The translations under genes and the position numbers were made by a program. Positions 1 to 6,232 of a stretch of 10,100 nt of DNA are shown here, piece after piece; within the stretch, counting starts at the first letter, position 1; every line of letters starts with the position of its first letter. Origin of the DNA: CAZTZY01 sp964617765 (GTDB lineage: Bacteria; Pseudomonadota; Gammaproteobacteria; Pseudomonadales; DT-91). The notes under the pieces were generated by a model that ran no database searches, had not been told where the DNA came from, and worked only from the letters and a program-made list of their open reading frames with translations. Location of the stretch: NCBI GenBank assembly GCA_964617765.1, contig CAZTZY010000096.1, positions 1-10,100 of the forward strand, in the 5' to 3' direction.

Positions 1-318
1 CTGAAAGGTAATTTCATGAATTTCGGTTTTAGCGATTTTAGATTGTCGCCTCTCTTCACAAGGATCAATACCTTGGCTGATTTTGTCACGAGCTTCGATA
101 GCCACTTTACGTGCAGCCTTAAGAGTTACGTCAGGATATACACCAATAGCCAAAAGTTTCTCTTTCTTCAAAAAACGAAATTTAAGACGCCAATACTTAC
201 CGCCATTAGGCTTAATCTGAAGATACAATCCTTTGCCATCAGGTAAGGTATAGACCTTTTCTTTCGCCTTAGCACTTCGCACTTCGGAATCAGTTAATTT
301 GTCAGATTTCCCTGCCAT
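1..318 (-). CDS. Tyrosine-recombinase integrase, N-terminal part (runs off the left edge)
   Basis: This is a site-specific recombinase that would integrate and excise a prophage or genomic island. Only the first 106 codons are in the window; the frame is open to base 1, and the catalytic domain (Arg...His-x-x-Arg...Tyr) lies outside. The visible part matches the arm-binding N-terminal domain of P4-type integrases (DUF4102). It starts MAGKSDKLTDSEVRSAK, followed by LPDGKGLYLQI at about residues 25-35, KYWRLKFRF at 41-49, the hallmark KLLAIGVYPDVTLKAAR at 54-70, and QGIDP at 82-86. The ATG at 318 is chosen because the family begins at this point and because a G-rich stretch, usable as a weak ribosome site, lies 8 bases upstream. 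That stretch belongs to one of three TACCCCCA repeats. The gene reads away from the neighbouring tRNA-Arg 3' end, the usual geometry for a tRNA-targeted element. Whether the full gene is intact cannot be seen. Confidence 0.9.
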   Translation of the reverse strand, partial: MAGKSDKLTDSEVRSAKAKEKVYTLPDGKGLYLQIKPNGGKYWRLKFRFLKKEKLLAIGVYPDVTLKAARKVAIEARDKISQGIDPCEERRQSKIAKTEIHEITFQ

Positions 319-324
319 AAAAAG

Positions 325-366
325 TACCCCCAGTCATTTTGACAGATACCCCCAGAAATACCCCCA
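325..366. repeat. Three direct TACCCCCA repeats, candidate integrase arm-type sites
   Basis: Identical octamers TACCCCCA occur at 325-332, 347-354 and 359-366, starting 22 and 12 bases apart. They sit between the integrase start and the tRNA-Arg. Read on the minus strand they are TGGGGGTA. Short G-rich direct repeats next to DUF4102 integrase genes are the usual place for arm-type binding sites, which that N-terminal domain contacts. The binding role is inferred. The copy nearest the gene also provides the only plausible Shine-Dalgarno sequence for the integrase. Confidence 0.6.
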
Positions 367-418
367 AATATGTTGGATTTCACAGGATTTCATTAGACTA
401 GATAATACAAGGAGACAT

Positions 419-445
419 AAAAAAAGCCAGCAATTACGCTGGCTT
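419..445 (-). terminator. Rho-independent terminator downstream of tRNA-Arg
   Basis: A perfect 6-bp stem, GCCAGC (426-431) with GCTGGC (438-443), encloses a 6-base loop. A run of seven A on the plus strand (419-425) reads as seven U after the stem on the minus strand. It lies 34 bases beyond the 3' end of tRNA-Arg and would end that transcript before the integrase gene. Because it lies on the element side of the presumed attachment site, it may have arrived with the element. Confidence 0.8.
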
Positions 446-478
446 CAGGGCTTCCTAGGACTACGGAAGATTTCGATA

Positions 479-555
479 TGGTGCGCCAGGAAGGAGTCGA
501 ACCTCCGACCGCCTGGTTCGTAGCCAGGTACTCTATCCAACTGAGCTACTGGCGC
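479..555 (-). tRNA. tRNA-Arg (anticodon ACG)
   Basis: The minus strand folds into a full cloverleaf of 77 bases with CCA encoded. The acceptor stem is GCGCCAG/CTGGCGC (549-555 with 483-489). The anticodon stem is CCTGG/CCAGG around the loop CTACGAA, giving anticodon ACG, which is read as ICG and decodes CGU/CGC/CGA. The T arm is GGAGG TTCGACT CCTTC, including one G-U pair, and the discriminator base is A. It has its own strong promoter upstream and a terminator downstream. Its 3' end faces an integrase gene 161 bases away, so it is the likely attachment site of the element to the left. Confidence 0.97.
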
Positions 556-579
556 ATAACTGCTCAATCAAGGTCGCGC

Positions 580-608
580 ATTTTATGTAACACACCCTAG
601 AGTGTCAA
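580..608 (-). promoter_or_regulatory. Sigma-70 promoter of tRNA-Arg
   Basis: On the minus strand a perfect TTGACA (603-608) and TAAAAT (580-585) are separated by exactly 17 bases. The bases just after the -10 box are GC-rich (GCGCGACC), as in stringently controlled stable-RNA promoters. Transcription would start near 573, giving a leader of roughly 18 bases before the tRNA. The promoter lies in the gap after proB, so the tRNA need not depend on readthrough from the proB operon. Confidence 0.85.
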
Positions 609-633
609 GAAAAATGCCCTGTTTTTCATTTGT

Positions 634-1755
634 TTAGAGAATTACGAGGTTATCGCAGTGAATCAATTCAGGCTCACCCTGATAGCCTAGTACATCCGCT
701 AGTTTATTGCTTGTAAGGCCTTTTATTTTCATTGCCTCAGCTGATGGATAGTTCACCAGGCCCTTAGCTATTTCACTCCCTGATGAATCAATACAGCTCA
801 CCATATCGCCTTCGGCAAATACTCCGGTTATTTCGGAAACACCGATGGGCAGCAAACTCACACCTCCCTTTTTCAACGCAGCGACAGCGCCATCATCAAG
901 AATCAGGGAACCTTTGCATTTCATTAAACCGGCTAACCAAAGCTTTCTGGCTTCCAAAGGTTCTTGTTCGCTGTAAAGCAGGGTACCAAGCTCCTCACCT
1001 TGCATGATTCGGGTGATGGCTTCCTTGATACGACCACCCACAATAATGGTATCTGTGCCAGAACGAGCGGCCAGATCTGCAGCGCGCACTTTGGTAGTCA
1101 TCCCGCCACGACCTAATTCCCCGCCACCAGATGCCATGGCAATCAAATGCTCACTGCCGGCTTTGACTTCACCGATAAGTTTGGCTTCAGGATTTTTGCG
1201 GGGATCAGCATCGTACATGCCATCCTGATCAGTAAGTATTATCAATAAATCGGCATCAATGGTATTGGCAACGACAGCTGCAAGCGTATCGTTATCGCCA
1301 AAACGGATTTCATCAGTGGCGACCGTATCATTTTCATTTACAACAGGAACAACACCCAGAGTGATCAGGGTTTGTAACGTATTACGGGCATTCAGATAAC
1401 GTTTTCTATCTGAAAGATCATCATGCACGAGAAGAATCTGTGCAGTGTGAAGCTGATAACGCTGGAATTCTACTTCGTAGGCTTGTACCAGACCCATTTG
1501 CCCGACTGCTGCAGCTGCCTGTAACTCATGCAGGAATTCAGGTCTTTTGGACCAACCGAGCCGCTTCATGCCTTCAGCAACTGCGCCCGATGACACCAGA
1601 ACAACCTCCAACCCTTGCAAACGTAATTGGGCAATTTGCGCCACCCAATCTGCCATAGCGGATTTATCAAGGCCTTTACCGTCATTGGTTAATAATGCGC
1701 TGCCGATTTTAATGACAATGCGCCTGGCCGTGCTTAATGTTTTTCTACGACTCAT
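634..1755 (-). CDS. proB: Glutamate 5-kinase
   Basis: Cytosolic enzyme that phosphorylates L-glutamate with ATP to gamma-glutamyl phosphate, the first and feedback-controlled step of proline synthesis. The 373-residue product has the usual two-domain form: an amino-acid kinase domain (about 10-255) followed by a PUA domain (about 278-355). Visible kinase motifs are VIKIGSALL (14-22), LVSSGAVAEGM (53-63), NENDTV (140-145), FGDND (152-156), TDQDGMYDADP (175-185) and GRGGMTTK (215-222). Length is normal for the bacterial family. The ATG lies 2 bases after the obgE stop, with an AAGAG ribosome site inside the end of obgE, so the two are almost certainly co-transcribed and probably translationally coupled. 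The partner gene proA is not in the window. No convincing terminator follows; only a weak A/T hairpin lies at 608-626. Confidence 0.97.
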   Translation of the reverse strand: MSRRKTLSTARRIVIKIGSALLTNDGKGLDKSAMADWVAQIAQLRLQGLEVVLVSSGAVAEGMKRLGWSKRPEFLHELQAAAAVGQMGLVQAYEVEFQRYQLHTAQILLVHDDLSDRKRYLNARNTLQTLITLGVVPVVNENDTVATDEIRFGDNDTLAAVVANTIDADLLIILTDQDGMYDADPRKNPEAKLIGEVKAGSEHLIAMASGGGELGRGGMTTKVRAADLAARSGTDTIIVGGRIKEAITRIMQGEELGTLLYSEQEPLEARKLWLAGLMKCKGSLILDDGAVAALKKGGVSLLPIGVSEITGVFAEGDMVSCIDSSGSEIAKGLVNYPSAEAMKIKGLTSNKLADVLGYQGEPELIHCDNLVIL

Positions 1756-1757
1756 AA

Positions 1758-2963
1758 TTATTCTCTTACATAAACCACTTCAACATCATAATCGTCATCA
1801 TCAAAATCATCGTCATCTTCTTCATCGCCACCCAGTAACTCCTGGCCTTCCTGACGTTTTAATTCTACCGTCCGCAGTATGCTGGTTCGGCCTTCCTGCT
1901 GTATTTGCAGCAAACGTTCGGATTGTTTTTCGGCGAATTCTTCATCCTGCATTTTTTCGCGGAATTCTTCAATATAGGCCATGATGTCATAGACCAGTGC
2001 TTGTGTTCCTTCACCAGTGACCGCTGATATCATATATACAGGCCCTTTCCATTCCAACGCATCGACTATAGCCTGTTTTTTGATTTCACGTTCAGTTTCA
2101 TCCAGCAGATCAATTTTGTTCAACACCAAAAAACGTTTATGTTGTGCAAGGGTAGGACTGAAATTCTCCAGCTCTTTAGCAATCGCTTTGGCATCATGCG
2201 CCGGATCTCCCTCATAAGGCAGTAAATCAACAATATGAAGCAATATACGGGTACGCATCAGGTGCTTCAAAAAACGGATACCTAAACCCGCACCCATTGC
2301 TGCACCTTCTATCAATCCTGGAATATCCGCAATGACAAAACTACGGTGGTTATCCAGCGCTACAACACCGAGATTAGGTGTTAAGGTAGTAAAGGGATAA
2401 TTGGCCACTTTGGGTTTTGCTGCAGATACTGCTCGAATAAAACTGGATTTTCCTGCATTCGGTAATCCCAATAAACCGACATCGGCTATAACATTAAGCT
2501 CGAGGCGCACATCACGCTCTTCACCAGGCGTTGCCGGAATGGTTTGACGTGGTGCCCGGTTGGTACTCGATTTAAAATGGGTGTTACCCAAACCACCTCG
2601 ACCACCCTGTGCAATCAACAAGGTTTCATTAGGACGTGTAAGCTCACCAATCATTTCATCTGTACTATTATCATAGGCACAGGTTCCAACGGGTACTTTA
2701 AGATATAAATCTTCACCCGCCCTGCCAGTACAATTTCTACCTCTACCTGGGCCACCATTTTCAGCCGAGTACGCGGTTTGGTAGCGATAATCTGACAAGG
2801 TATTTAATGATTCATCAGCAAGAAGATGTACGCTGCCTCCTCTTGCACCATCACCTCCATCTGGCCCACCCATAGGAATAAACTTTTCGCGGCGAAAGCT
2901 CATACAGCCATTACCGCCTTTTCCAGCCTGGATTTTGACTATTGCTTCATCAACGAATTTCAT
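1758..2963 (-). CDS. obgE: Obg-family GTPase (ribosome assembly)
   Basis: Essential P-loop GTPase that binds the 50S subunit and takes part in late large-subunit assembly and in stress (ppGpp) and chromosome control. From the ATG at 2963 the product is 401 residues. It has the glycine-rich Obg fold at about 1-158 (KGGNGCMSFRREKF, PDGGDGARGG, GGRGGLGNTHF), then the G domain with G1 GLPNAGKSS (166-174), the G2 segment FTTLTPN (191-197), G3 DIPG (213-216), G4 NKID (282-285) and G5 SAV (313-315). It ends in an Asp-rich tail (about 380-393) typical of gammaproteobacterial ObgE. An in-frame TTG four codons upstream (2975) is possible, but MKFVDEA is the family's standard start and a GAGA ribosome site fits the ATG. 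It has its own promoter candidate after the rpmA terminator and leads directly into proB. Confidence 0.97.
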   Translation of the reverse strand: MKFVDEAIVKIQAGKGGNGCMSFRREKFIPMGGPDGGDGARGGSVHLLADESLNTLSDYRYQTAYSAENGGPGRGRNCTGRAGEDLYLKVPVGTCAYDNSTDEMIGELTRPNETLLIAQGGRGGLGNTHFKSSTNRAPRQTIPATPGEERDVRLELNVIADVGLLGLPNAGKSSFIRAVSAAKPKVANYPFTTLTPNLGVVALDNHRSFVIADIPGLIEGAAMGAGLGIRFLKHLMRTRILLHIVDLLPYEGDPAHDAKAIAKELENFSPTLAQHKRFLVLNKIDLLDETEREIKKQAIVDALEWKGPVYMISAVTGEGTQALVYDIMAYIEEFREKMQDEEFAEKQSERLLQIQQEGRTSILRTVELKRQEGQELLGGDEEDDDDFDDDDYDVEVVYVRE

Positions 2964-3056
2964 GTTTTTTCTCAAATAGATAGAGGATTAAATAGCGATT
3001 TATTATGAAATGCAGAGGGCAAGGTATTCAAGCCATCAACATCAGGAATTGCCTGC

Positions 3057-3084
3057 ATTATAGAAACAGCCTGACTGAAAACAA
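3057..3084 (-). promoter_or_regulatory. Candidate obgE promoter
   Basis: On the minus strand a perfect TATAAT (3057-3062) is preceded, with a 16-base spacer, by TTGTTT (3079-3084). The -35 box matches only the first three consensus bases. It begins within the U-tract of the rpmA terminator, about 95 bases before the obgE ATG. It would explain how obgE-proB is expressed despite the strong terminator upstream. Confidence 0.55.
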
Positions 3085-3119
3085 AAAAGCCCCATCATGC
3101 TTAACATGATGGGGCTTTT
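3083..3119 (-). terminator. Rho-independent terminator after rpmA
   Basis: A perfect 11-bp stem, GCCCCATCATG (3089-3099) with its complement at 3105-3115, encloses a 5-base loop. On the minus strand it is followed by six U (3083-3088). It begins about 18 bases past the rpmA stop, so it separates the rplU-rpmA transcript from obgE-proB. The opposite side has a shorter T run (3116-3119), so weak action on the plus strand is possible, but no plus-strand gene needs it. Confidence 0.92.
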
Positions 3120-3133
3120 AAAGCTTTTACGAA

Positions 3134-3388
3134 TCAGGCAACTATAGAAATATATTTACGTTTTTCTGCGCCTTTTACTTCAAACTTAACAACACCATCA
3201 GCCTTGGCAAACAAGGTGTGATCTTTACCACAACCTACATTTTTACCAGCGTGAAAACGTGTGCCACGTTGACGAACTAAAATATTGCCAGCAACTGCTT
3301 GTTGACCGCCAAAAAGTTTAACACCTAAGCGTTTACTTTCGGAATCACGACCGTTACTGGTACTACCACCTGCTTTCTTATGAGCCAT
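3134..3388 (-). CDS. rpmA: 50S ribosomal protein bL27
   Basis: Ribosomal protein whose N-terminal tail reaches the peptidyl-transferase centre of the large subunit. The 84-residue product is basic and of family length. It shows the signature MAHKKAGGSTSNGRDSESKR (1-20), followed by RLGVKLFGGQ and NILVRQRGTRFHAG. The N-terminus begins directly with MAHKKAGG, so there is no cleavable extension of the Firmicutes type. The ATG is preceded by a good AGGAG ribosome site and lies 13 bases after the rplU stop, giving the standard rplU-rpmA operon. A strong terminator follows. Confidence 0.98.
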   Translation of the reverse strand: MAHKKAGGSTSNGRDSESKRLGVKLFGGQQAVAGNILVRQRGTRFHAGKNVGCGKDHTLFAKADGVVKFEVKGAEKRKYISIVA

Positions 3389-3401
3389 TTTCTACTCCTA
3401 A

Positions 3402-3713
3402 TTAACCTGTAATACCGGTGATTTTCACTTCTGTGAACCACTGACGGTGACCCGCACGCTTCATATGATGCTTACGACGTTTGAATTTGATAATGGTAAC
3501 CTTGTCATGACGTCCTTGGGCAACTACTTGAGCAGTTACTTTTGCGCCAGCAACATAAGGAGCTCCAATTTTCACTTCTGCACCAGAACCCACCATCAGC
3601 ACTTGATCAAAGTCGAAAGAAGATTCGGTAGGGAGTTCGATTTTTTCCAGCTTCAGCGTTTCACCTTCAACCACTCGGTGTTGCTTTCCGCCACTAATAA
3701 TTACTGCGTACAT
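3402..3713 (-). CDS. rplU: 50S ribosomal protein bL21
   Basis: Large-subunit protein that binds 23S rRNA. From the ATG at 3713 the product has 103 residues, the normal family length, and begins with the conserved MYAVIISGGKQHRVVEGE. Basic RNA-binding segments such as KVTIIKFKRRKHHMKRAGHRQ follow near the C-terminus. A clear GGAGAG ribosome site supports this start. The frame stays open 36 codons further upstream, but that extension (MVRHSLRLAP...) is unlike any L21 and overlaps the leader, so it is rejected. It is first in the rplU-rpmA operon and diverges from ispB. Confidence 0.98.
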   Translation of the reverse strand: MYAVIISGGKQHRVVEGETLKLEKIELPTESSFDFDQVLMVGSGAEVKIGAPYVAGAKVTAQVVAQGRHDKVTIIKFKRRKHHMKRAGHRQWFTEVKITGITG

Positions 3714-3770
3714 ATTACTCTCCAGTTCTAGCCTGCTTGCGTAAAGGGTTGTAAGGGGCAAGCCCAGGCA

Positions 3771-3784
3771 CTGGCAATTGCCAG
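3771..3784. repeat. 14-bp perfect palindrome in the rplU leader
   Basis: CTGGCAATTGCCAG reads the same on both strands. It lies 58-71 bases upstream of the rplU start, within the likely 5' leader. It could be part of a leader RNA structure or a protein site. No function is assigned, and as an RNA hairpin it would have almost no loop. Confidence 0.35.
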
Positions 3785-3885
3785 ATTTCAGGGGCGCTAA
3801 TCTTAAAGAATGACGCACCATTTAGCAACTAAAACTCTCTTCCAAAGGCAATTATTGGCATTTAACGGAAGTCTTTCGGCTTTTC

Positions 3886-3914
3886 TTGACAGTAAAGAGC
3901 TAGACTCATAGCAT
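3886..3914 (+). promoter_or_regulatory. Sigma-70 promoter of ispB
   Basis: A perfect TTGACA (3886-3891) and TAGCAT (3909-3914, 4 of 6 consensus) are separated by 17 bases. A GC-rich stretch, TCGCGAC, follows the -10 box. Transcription would begin near 3921, about 26 bases before the ispB start. The promoter lies in the 233-base gap shared with the divergent rplU, for which I could not pick a convincing promoter. Confidence 0.7.
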
Positions 3915-3946
3915 TCGCGACAAGAAAAAAACAACCGAAAAGTGTC

Positions 3947-4912
3947 ATGATGGAGAACATCCGCAGTTTAGTTTCAGACGATTTTGATGCTGTTAACAAG
4001 CGCATCATGGAACAGCTATATTCGCGCGTCGACATGGTTGAAGATATTGGCCATTACATTACCGAGGCTGGCGGCAAACGCCTGCGACCATTATTAGCCC
4101 TTCTGGCTGCCAACGCCTGTAATTATCAGGGCACGAAACACATAGACCTCGCAGTTATCATTGAATTTATTCATACCGCCACTTTATTGCATGATGACGT
4201 GGTTGATATTTCCATGTTGCGCCGGGGCCGACCAACCGCCAATGCCAACTGGGGTAATGCACCGAGTATTTTGGTGGGTGATTTTATTTATTCCCGCGCT
4301 TTTCAATTGCTGGTCGGACTCGGTGATATGAGAATCATGTCGCTATTATCTGATACCACCAACCAGATTGCCGAAGGTGAGATATTTCAGCTGACCAAAG
4401 CGGGTGACCCGACTACAACCCGGGAAGAATATTTACGCATCATTTGTGATAAAACGGCCATCTTATTTGCAGCCGCACTTAAAGGCTCCGCCATTATTGC
4501 TGGCGCTGAAGAAGCAATACAAGATGCCCTTTATAACTATGGCATTGATTTAGGCATCGCATTTCAAATAGCCGATGACGCTCTCGATTATGAAGGTGAT
4601 GCTGCCACGATGGGCAAAAATGCCGGCGATGATCTGGCCGAAGGCAAACCTACCTTGCCATTGATTTATTCAATAGAAATTGCCCAAAATGGCGAAGCAG
4701 ATATAGTGATTAATGCCATCAAAAATAAAAGCGCCGCCAATCTTGAAGGTATTTTATCGCTGATTAAAAATAATGGTGCACTGGATTATACCCATGCATT
4801 TGCAGAATCTTATGTTACCAACGCCAAAAAACGCCTGGAGATTCTCCCTCAGTCAACCTATCGAAATGCATTGGTTGAATTGGCTGATTTTGCCCTGCAT
4901 CGTAAATCCTGA
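3947..4912 (+). CDS. ispB: Octaprenyl-type (long-chain) polyprenyl diphosphate synthase
   Basis: Cytosolic prenyltransferase that adds successive isopentenyl units to an allylic diphosphate to make the side chain of ubiquinone or menaquinone. The 321-residue all-helical protein has GGKRLRP (42-48), the first Asp-rich motif DDVVD (83-87) followed by LRRGRP (91-96), and the second Asp-rich motif DDALD (210-214) with FQIADD just before it; these bind magnesium and the diphosphates. Residues before the first motif (IHTATLLH) are small, as in long-chain enzymes. The exact chain length cannot be read from sequence, and the name follows the ispB-rplU-rpmA context. Two adjacent ATGs (3947, 3950) are possible and no strong ribosome site is present. 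It ends only 9 bases from the convergent FHA-EAL gene. Confidence 0.95.
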   Translation: MMENIRSLVSDDFDAVNKRIMEQLYSRVDMVEDIGHYITEAGGKRLRPLLALLAANACNYQGTKHIDLAVIIEFIHTATLLHDDVVDISMLRRGRPTANANWGNAPSILVGDFIYSRAFQLLVGLGDMRIMSLLSDTTNQIAEGEIFQLTKAGDPTTTREEYLRIICDKTAILFAAALKGSAIIAGAEEAIQDALYNYGIDLGIAFQIADDALDYEGDAATMGKNAGDDLAEGKPTLPLIYSIEIAQNGEADIVINAIKNKSAANLEGILSLIKNNGALDYTHAFAESYVTNAKKRLEILPQSTYRNALVELADFALHRKS

Positions 4913-4921
4913 AAACAAACG

Positions 4922-6022
4922 TCATGGTTTTTTGTAATCCATCAGTGGTTTGGGCTTACTGAAATGATAGCCTTGTATCAAATCAAATTTCATTTGTCGG
5001 CATAAGGCCAATTCTTCGGGTCCTTCAACACCCTCGGCTAAAGCCTGAATACCCATATCTCTGGTCATTGCCACCAAAGCTGCTACCATTTTTTGTTTTA
5101 GTTCCGGCGCCTTGTGTAATCCGCGAATGAGTGCAATATCAAATTTCACATATTTAACAGGCACTTCAATCATTTCCATTAAACGCGCTTGCCCTGCACC
5201 AAAATCATCGTAGGCCAATTCAACATTCAATGCAGATAATTCCATAGCCACTTTTTTCATCAAAACAACATCGGCTACGGCATCCTCATGAATCTCTAAC
5301 ACCATAGGTAAATTTTGACAAGATTCCCGTAATTTTCGCATTGTCATTAATAAATGATTGGTATTTTTCATTTCAGCAGGATGTGTATTCATAAACAATC
5401 GAGTCGTTTGTGATTGTAAATATCCCTCACTAACACCAATATCACGCATTAATACTGATAACTCAGCATCCTTTCCCGGCATACTCTCTGCAATTCGAAA
5501 TAATTCCAAAGGACTCACCGGCAATGAAACACTCTTACCACGACCCAAAACTTCATAGCCATACAAATCACCCTCAAGATTAACGATAGGCTGGTATTCT
5601 GCCCGCACAGCTCTTTCATTTAACAATACTTGCAGTTCATGCAAACCAGTGGGTAATTTATTAGCCAATGATATGGCCTTCATCGTGGTTTGGGTTGAGT
5701 CATTAGCATCCTCATCAAATTCTTCAAGTACACGCACTTCATAGCTGGCAAAATGAATAACATCACCATGACGTAAACCCGCCTCTCCCTTTAGTGCCTG
5801 ATGATTAACAAAAGTACCATTGGTACTATCAAAATCCCTGATAAACAGCTCACCGCCTTTTTCAAAAAATTCCGCATGGACGCGGGAAATTTCTGATCGG
5901 ACAATAGCAAGAGGCAAACTAGGGTCACGCCCTACTTTGGCTGGAAATTGCTTTAATGGCATCCGTTGCAGGGTGTCTTCATTACTGCCCCAAAAACCTT
6001 CCAAAAACCATGTTCTTGCCAT
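4922..6022 (-). CDS. FHA domain-EAL domain protein, probable c-di-GMP phosphodiesterase
   Basis: The protein has 366 residues and no membrane segment or signal peptide, so it is cytosolic. The N-terminal FHA domain (about 22-102) shows GR (31-32), SRVH (46-49) and DSTNGTFVN (65-73), the residues that bind phosphothreonine. A linker (about 103-125) leads to an EAL domain (about 126-363), which hydrolyses c-di-GMP to pGpG. The catalytic set appears complete: EVLGR (157-161), N212 in LFMNTHP, E243 and E246 in LEIHED, DDFGAG (272-277), K293 in VKFD, E330 in AEGVE, and Q350 in QGYHFSKP. Activity is therefore likely but not proven. The ATG is preceded by AGGTG, 4 bases away. It diverges from a GAF/HD-GYP gene and is convergent with ispB. 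The FHA part suggests control by a Ser/Thr kinase, which is not in this window. Confidence 0.93.
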   Translation of the reverse strand: MARTWFLEGFWGSNEDTLQRMPLKQFPAKVGRDPSLPLAIVRSEISRVHAEFFEKGGELFIRDFDSTNGTFVNHQALKGEAGLRHGDVIHFASYEVRVLEEFDEDANDSTQTTMKAISLANKLPTGLHELQVLLNERAVRAEYQPIVNLEGDLYGYEVLGRGKSVSLPVSPLELFRIAESMPGKDAELSVLMRDIGVSEGYLQSQTTRLFMNTHPAEMKNTNHLLMTMRKLRESCQNLPMVLEIHEDAVADVVLMKKVAMELSALNVELAYDDFGAGQARLMEMIEVPVKYVKFDIALIRGLHKAPELKQKMVAALVAMTRDMGIQALAEGVEGPEELALCRQMKFDLIQGYHFSKPKPLMDYKKP

Positions 6023-6044
6023 AAAACACCTATAAATTAACTTA

Positions 6045-6143
6045 ATTCTCTAATCGCACCGTAATATTTTAGCTCAAATATCAAGAATGTCTGTTTTCTA
6101 TAACTTAAAGGCAAGTTTCTACTATTTTGTAATATTAGAGAAT
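6045..6143. repeat. 10-bp inverted repeat in the shared EAL/HD-GYP control region
   Basis: ATTCTCTAAT (6045-6054) and its exact complement ATTAGAGAAT (6134-6143) flank the middle of the 224-base AT-rich gap between the two divergent phosphodiesterase genes. The arms are 79 bases apart, so a pair of half-sites or two copies of a regulator site is more likely than a hairpin. In AT-rich DNA this could also be chance. No clear sigma-70 promoter could be chosen for either gene here. Confidence 0.3.
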
Positions 6144-6202
6144 CACTGAATAGAGTAAGCTAAACTCATTCATCAATTTTACTTTTTGACCTTATTCAGG
6201 AA

Positions 6203-6232
6203 AAACTCAATCAAGAGAAACTCAATCAAGAG
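6203..6232 (+). repeat. 15-bp tandem duplication before the HD-GYP gene
   Basis: AAACTCAATCAAGAG occurs twice head to tail (6203-6217 and 6218-6232), without mismatch. The repeat ends just before the HD-GYP start, and its second copy supplies the only visible ribosome site (AAGAGAG, 6228-6234), 12 bases from the ATG. The first copy contains the same purine stretch. A -35-like TTGACC (6186-6191) lies just upstream, without a good -10 box. The repeat looks like a recent duplication, which could affect the leader or translation. Confidence 0.75.

Noticed and set aside
325..366. TACCCCCA repeats as a CRISPR array
   Set aside because: The repeats are only 8 bases with unequal short gaps (14 and 4 bases), and no cas genes are near. 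Integrase sites fit better.
299..523. 74-codon plus-strand frame ending in KESNLRPPGS
   Set aside because: Its C-terminal half is the antisense of tRNA-Arg, a well-known source of false proteins. It also covers the integrase start, the repeats and a terminator.
608..626. Terminator of proB
   Set aside because: The possible stem is six pairs, five of them A-T, with no clear U run after it. It is too weak to call.
1547..1984. 145-codon plus-strand frame opposite proB and obgE
   Set aside because: It lies antisense across the junction of two certain genes, has a low-complexity His-rich product (NRHHQNHRHLLHRHP) and has no ribosome site.
2964..2975. TTG start of obgE four codons upstream
   Set aside because: Obg proteins begin at MKFVDEA, and the GAGA ribosome site overlaps the proposed extra codons.
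3714..3821. 36-codon N-terminal extension of rplU
   Set aside because: The extension is unlike bL21 proteins, and the internal ATG has a strong GGAGAG site and gives the normal length of 103.
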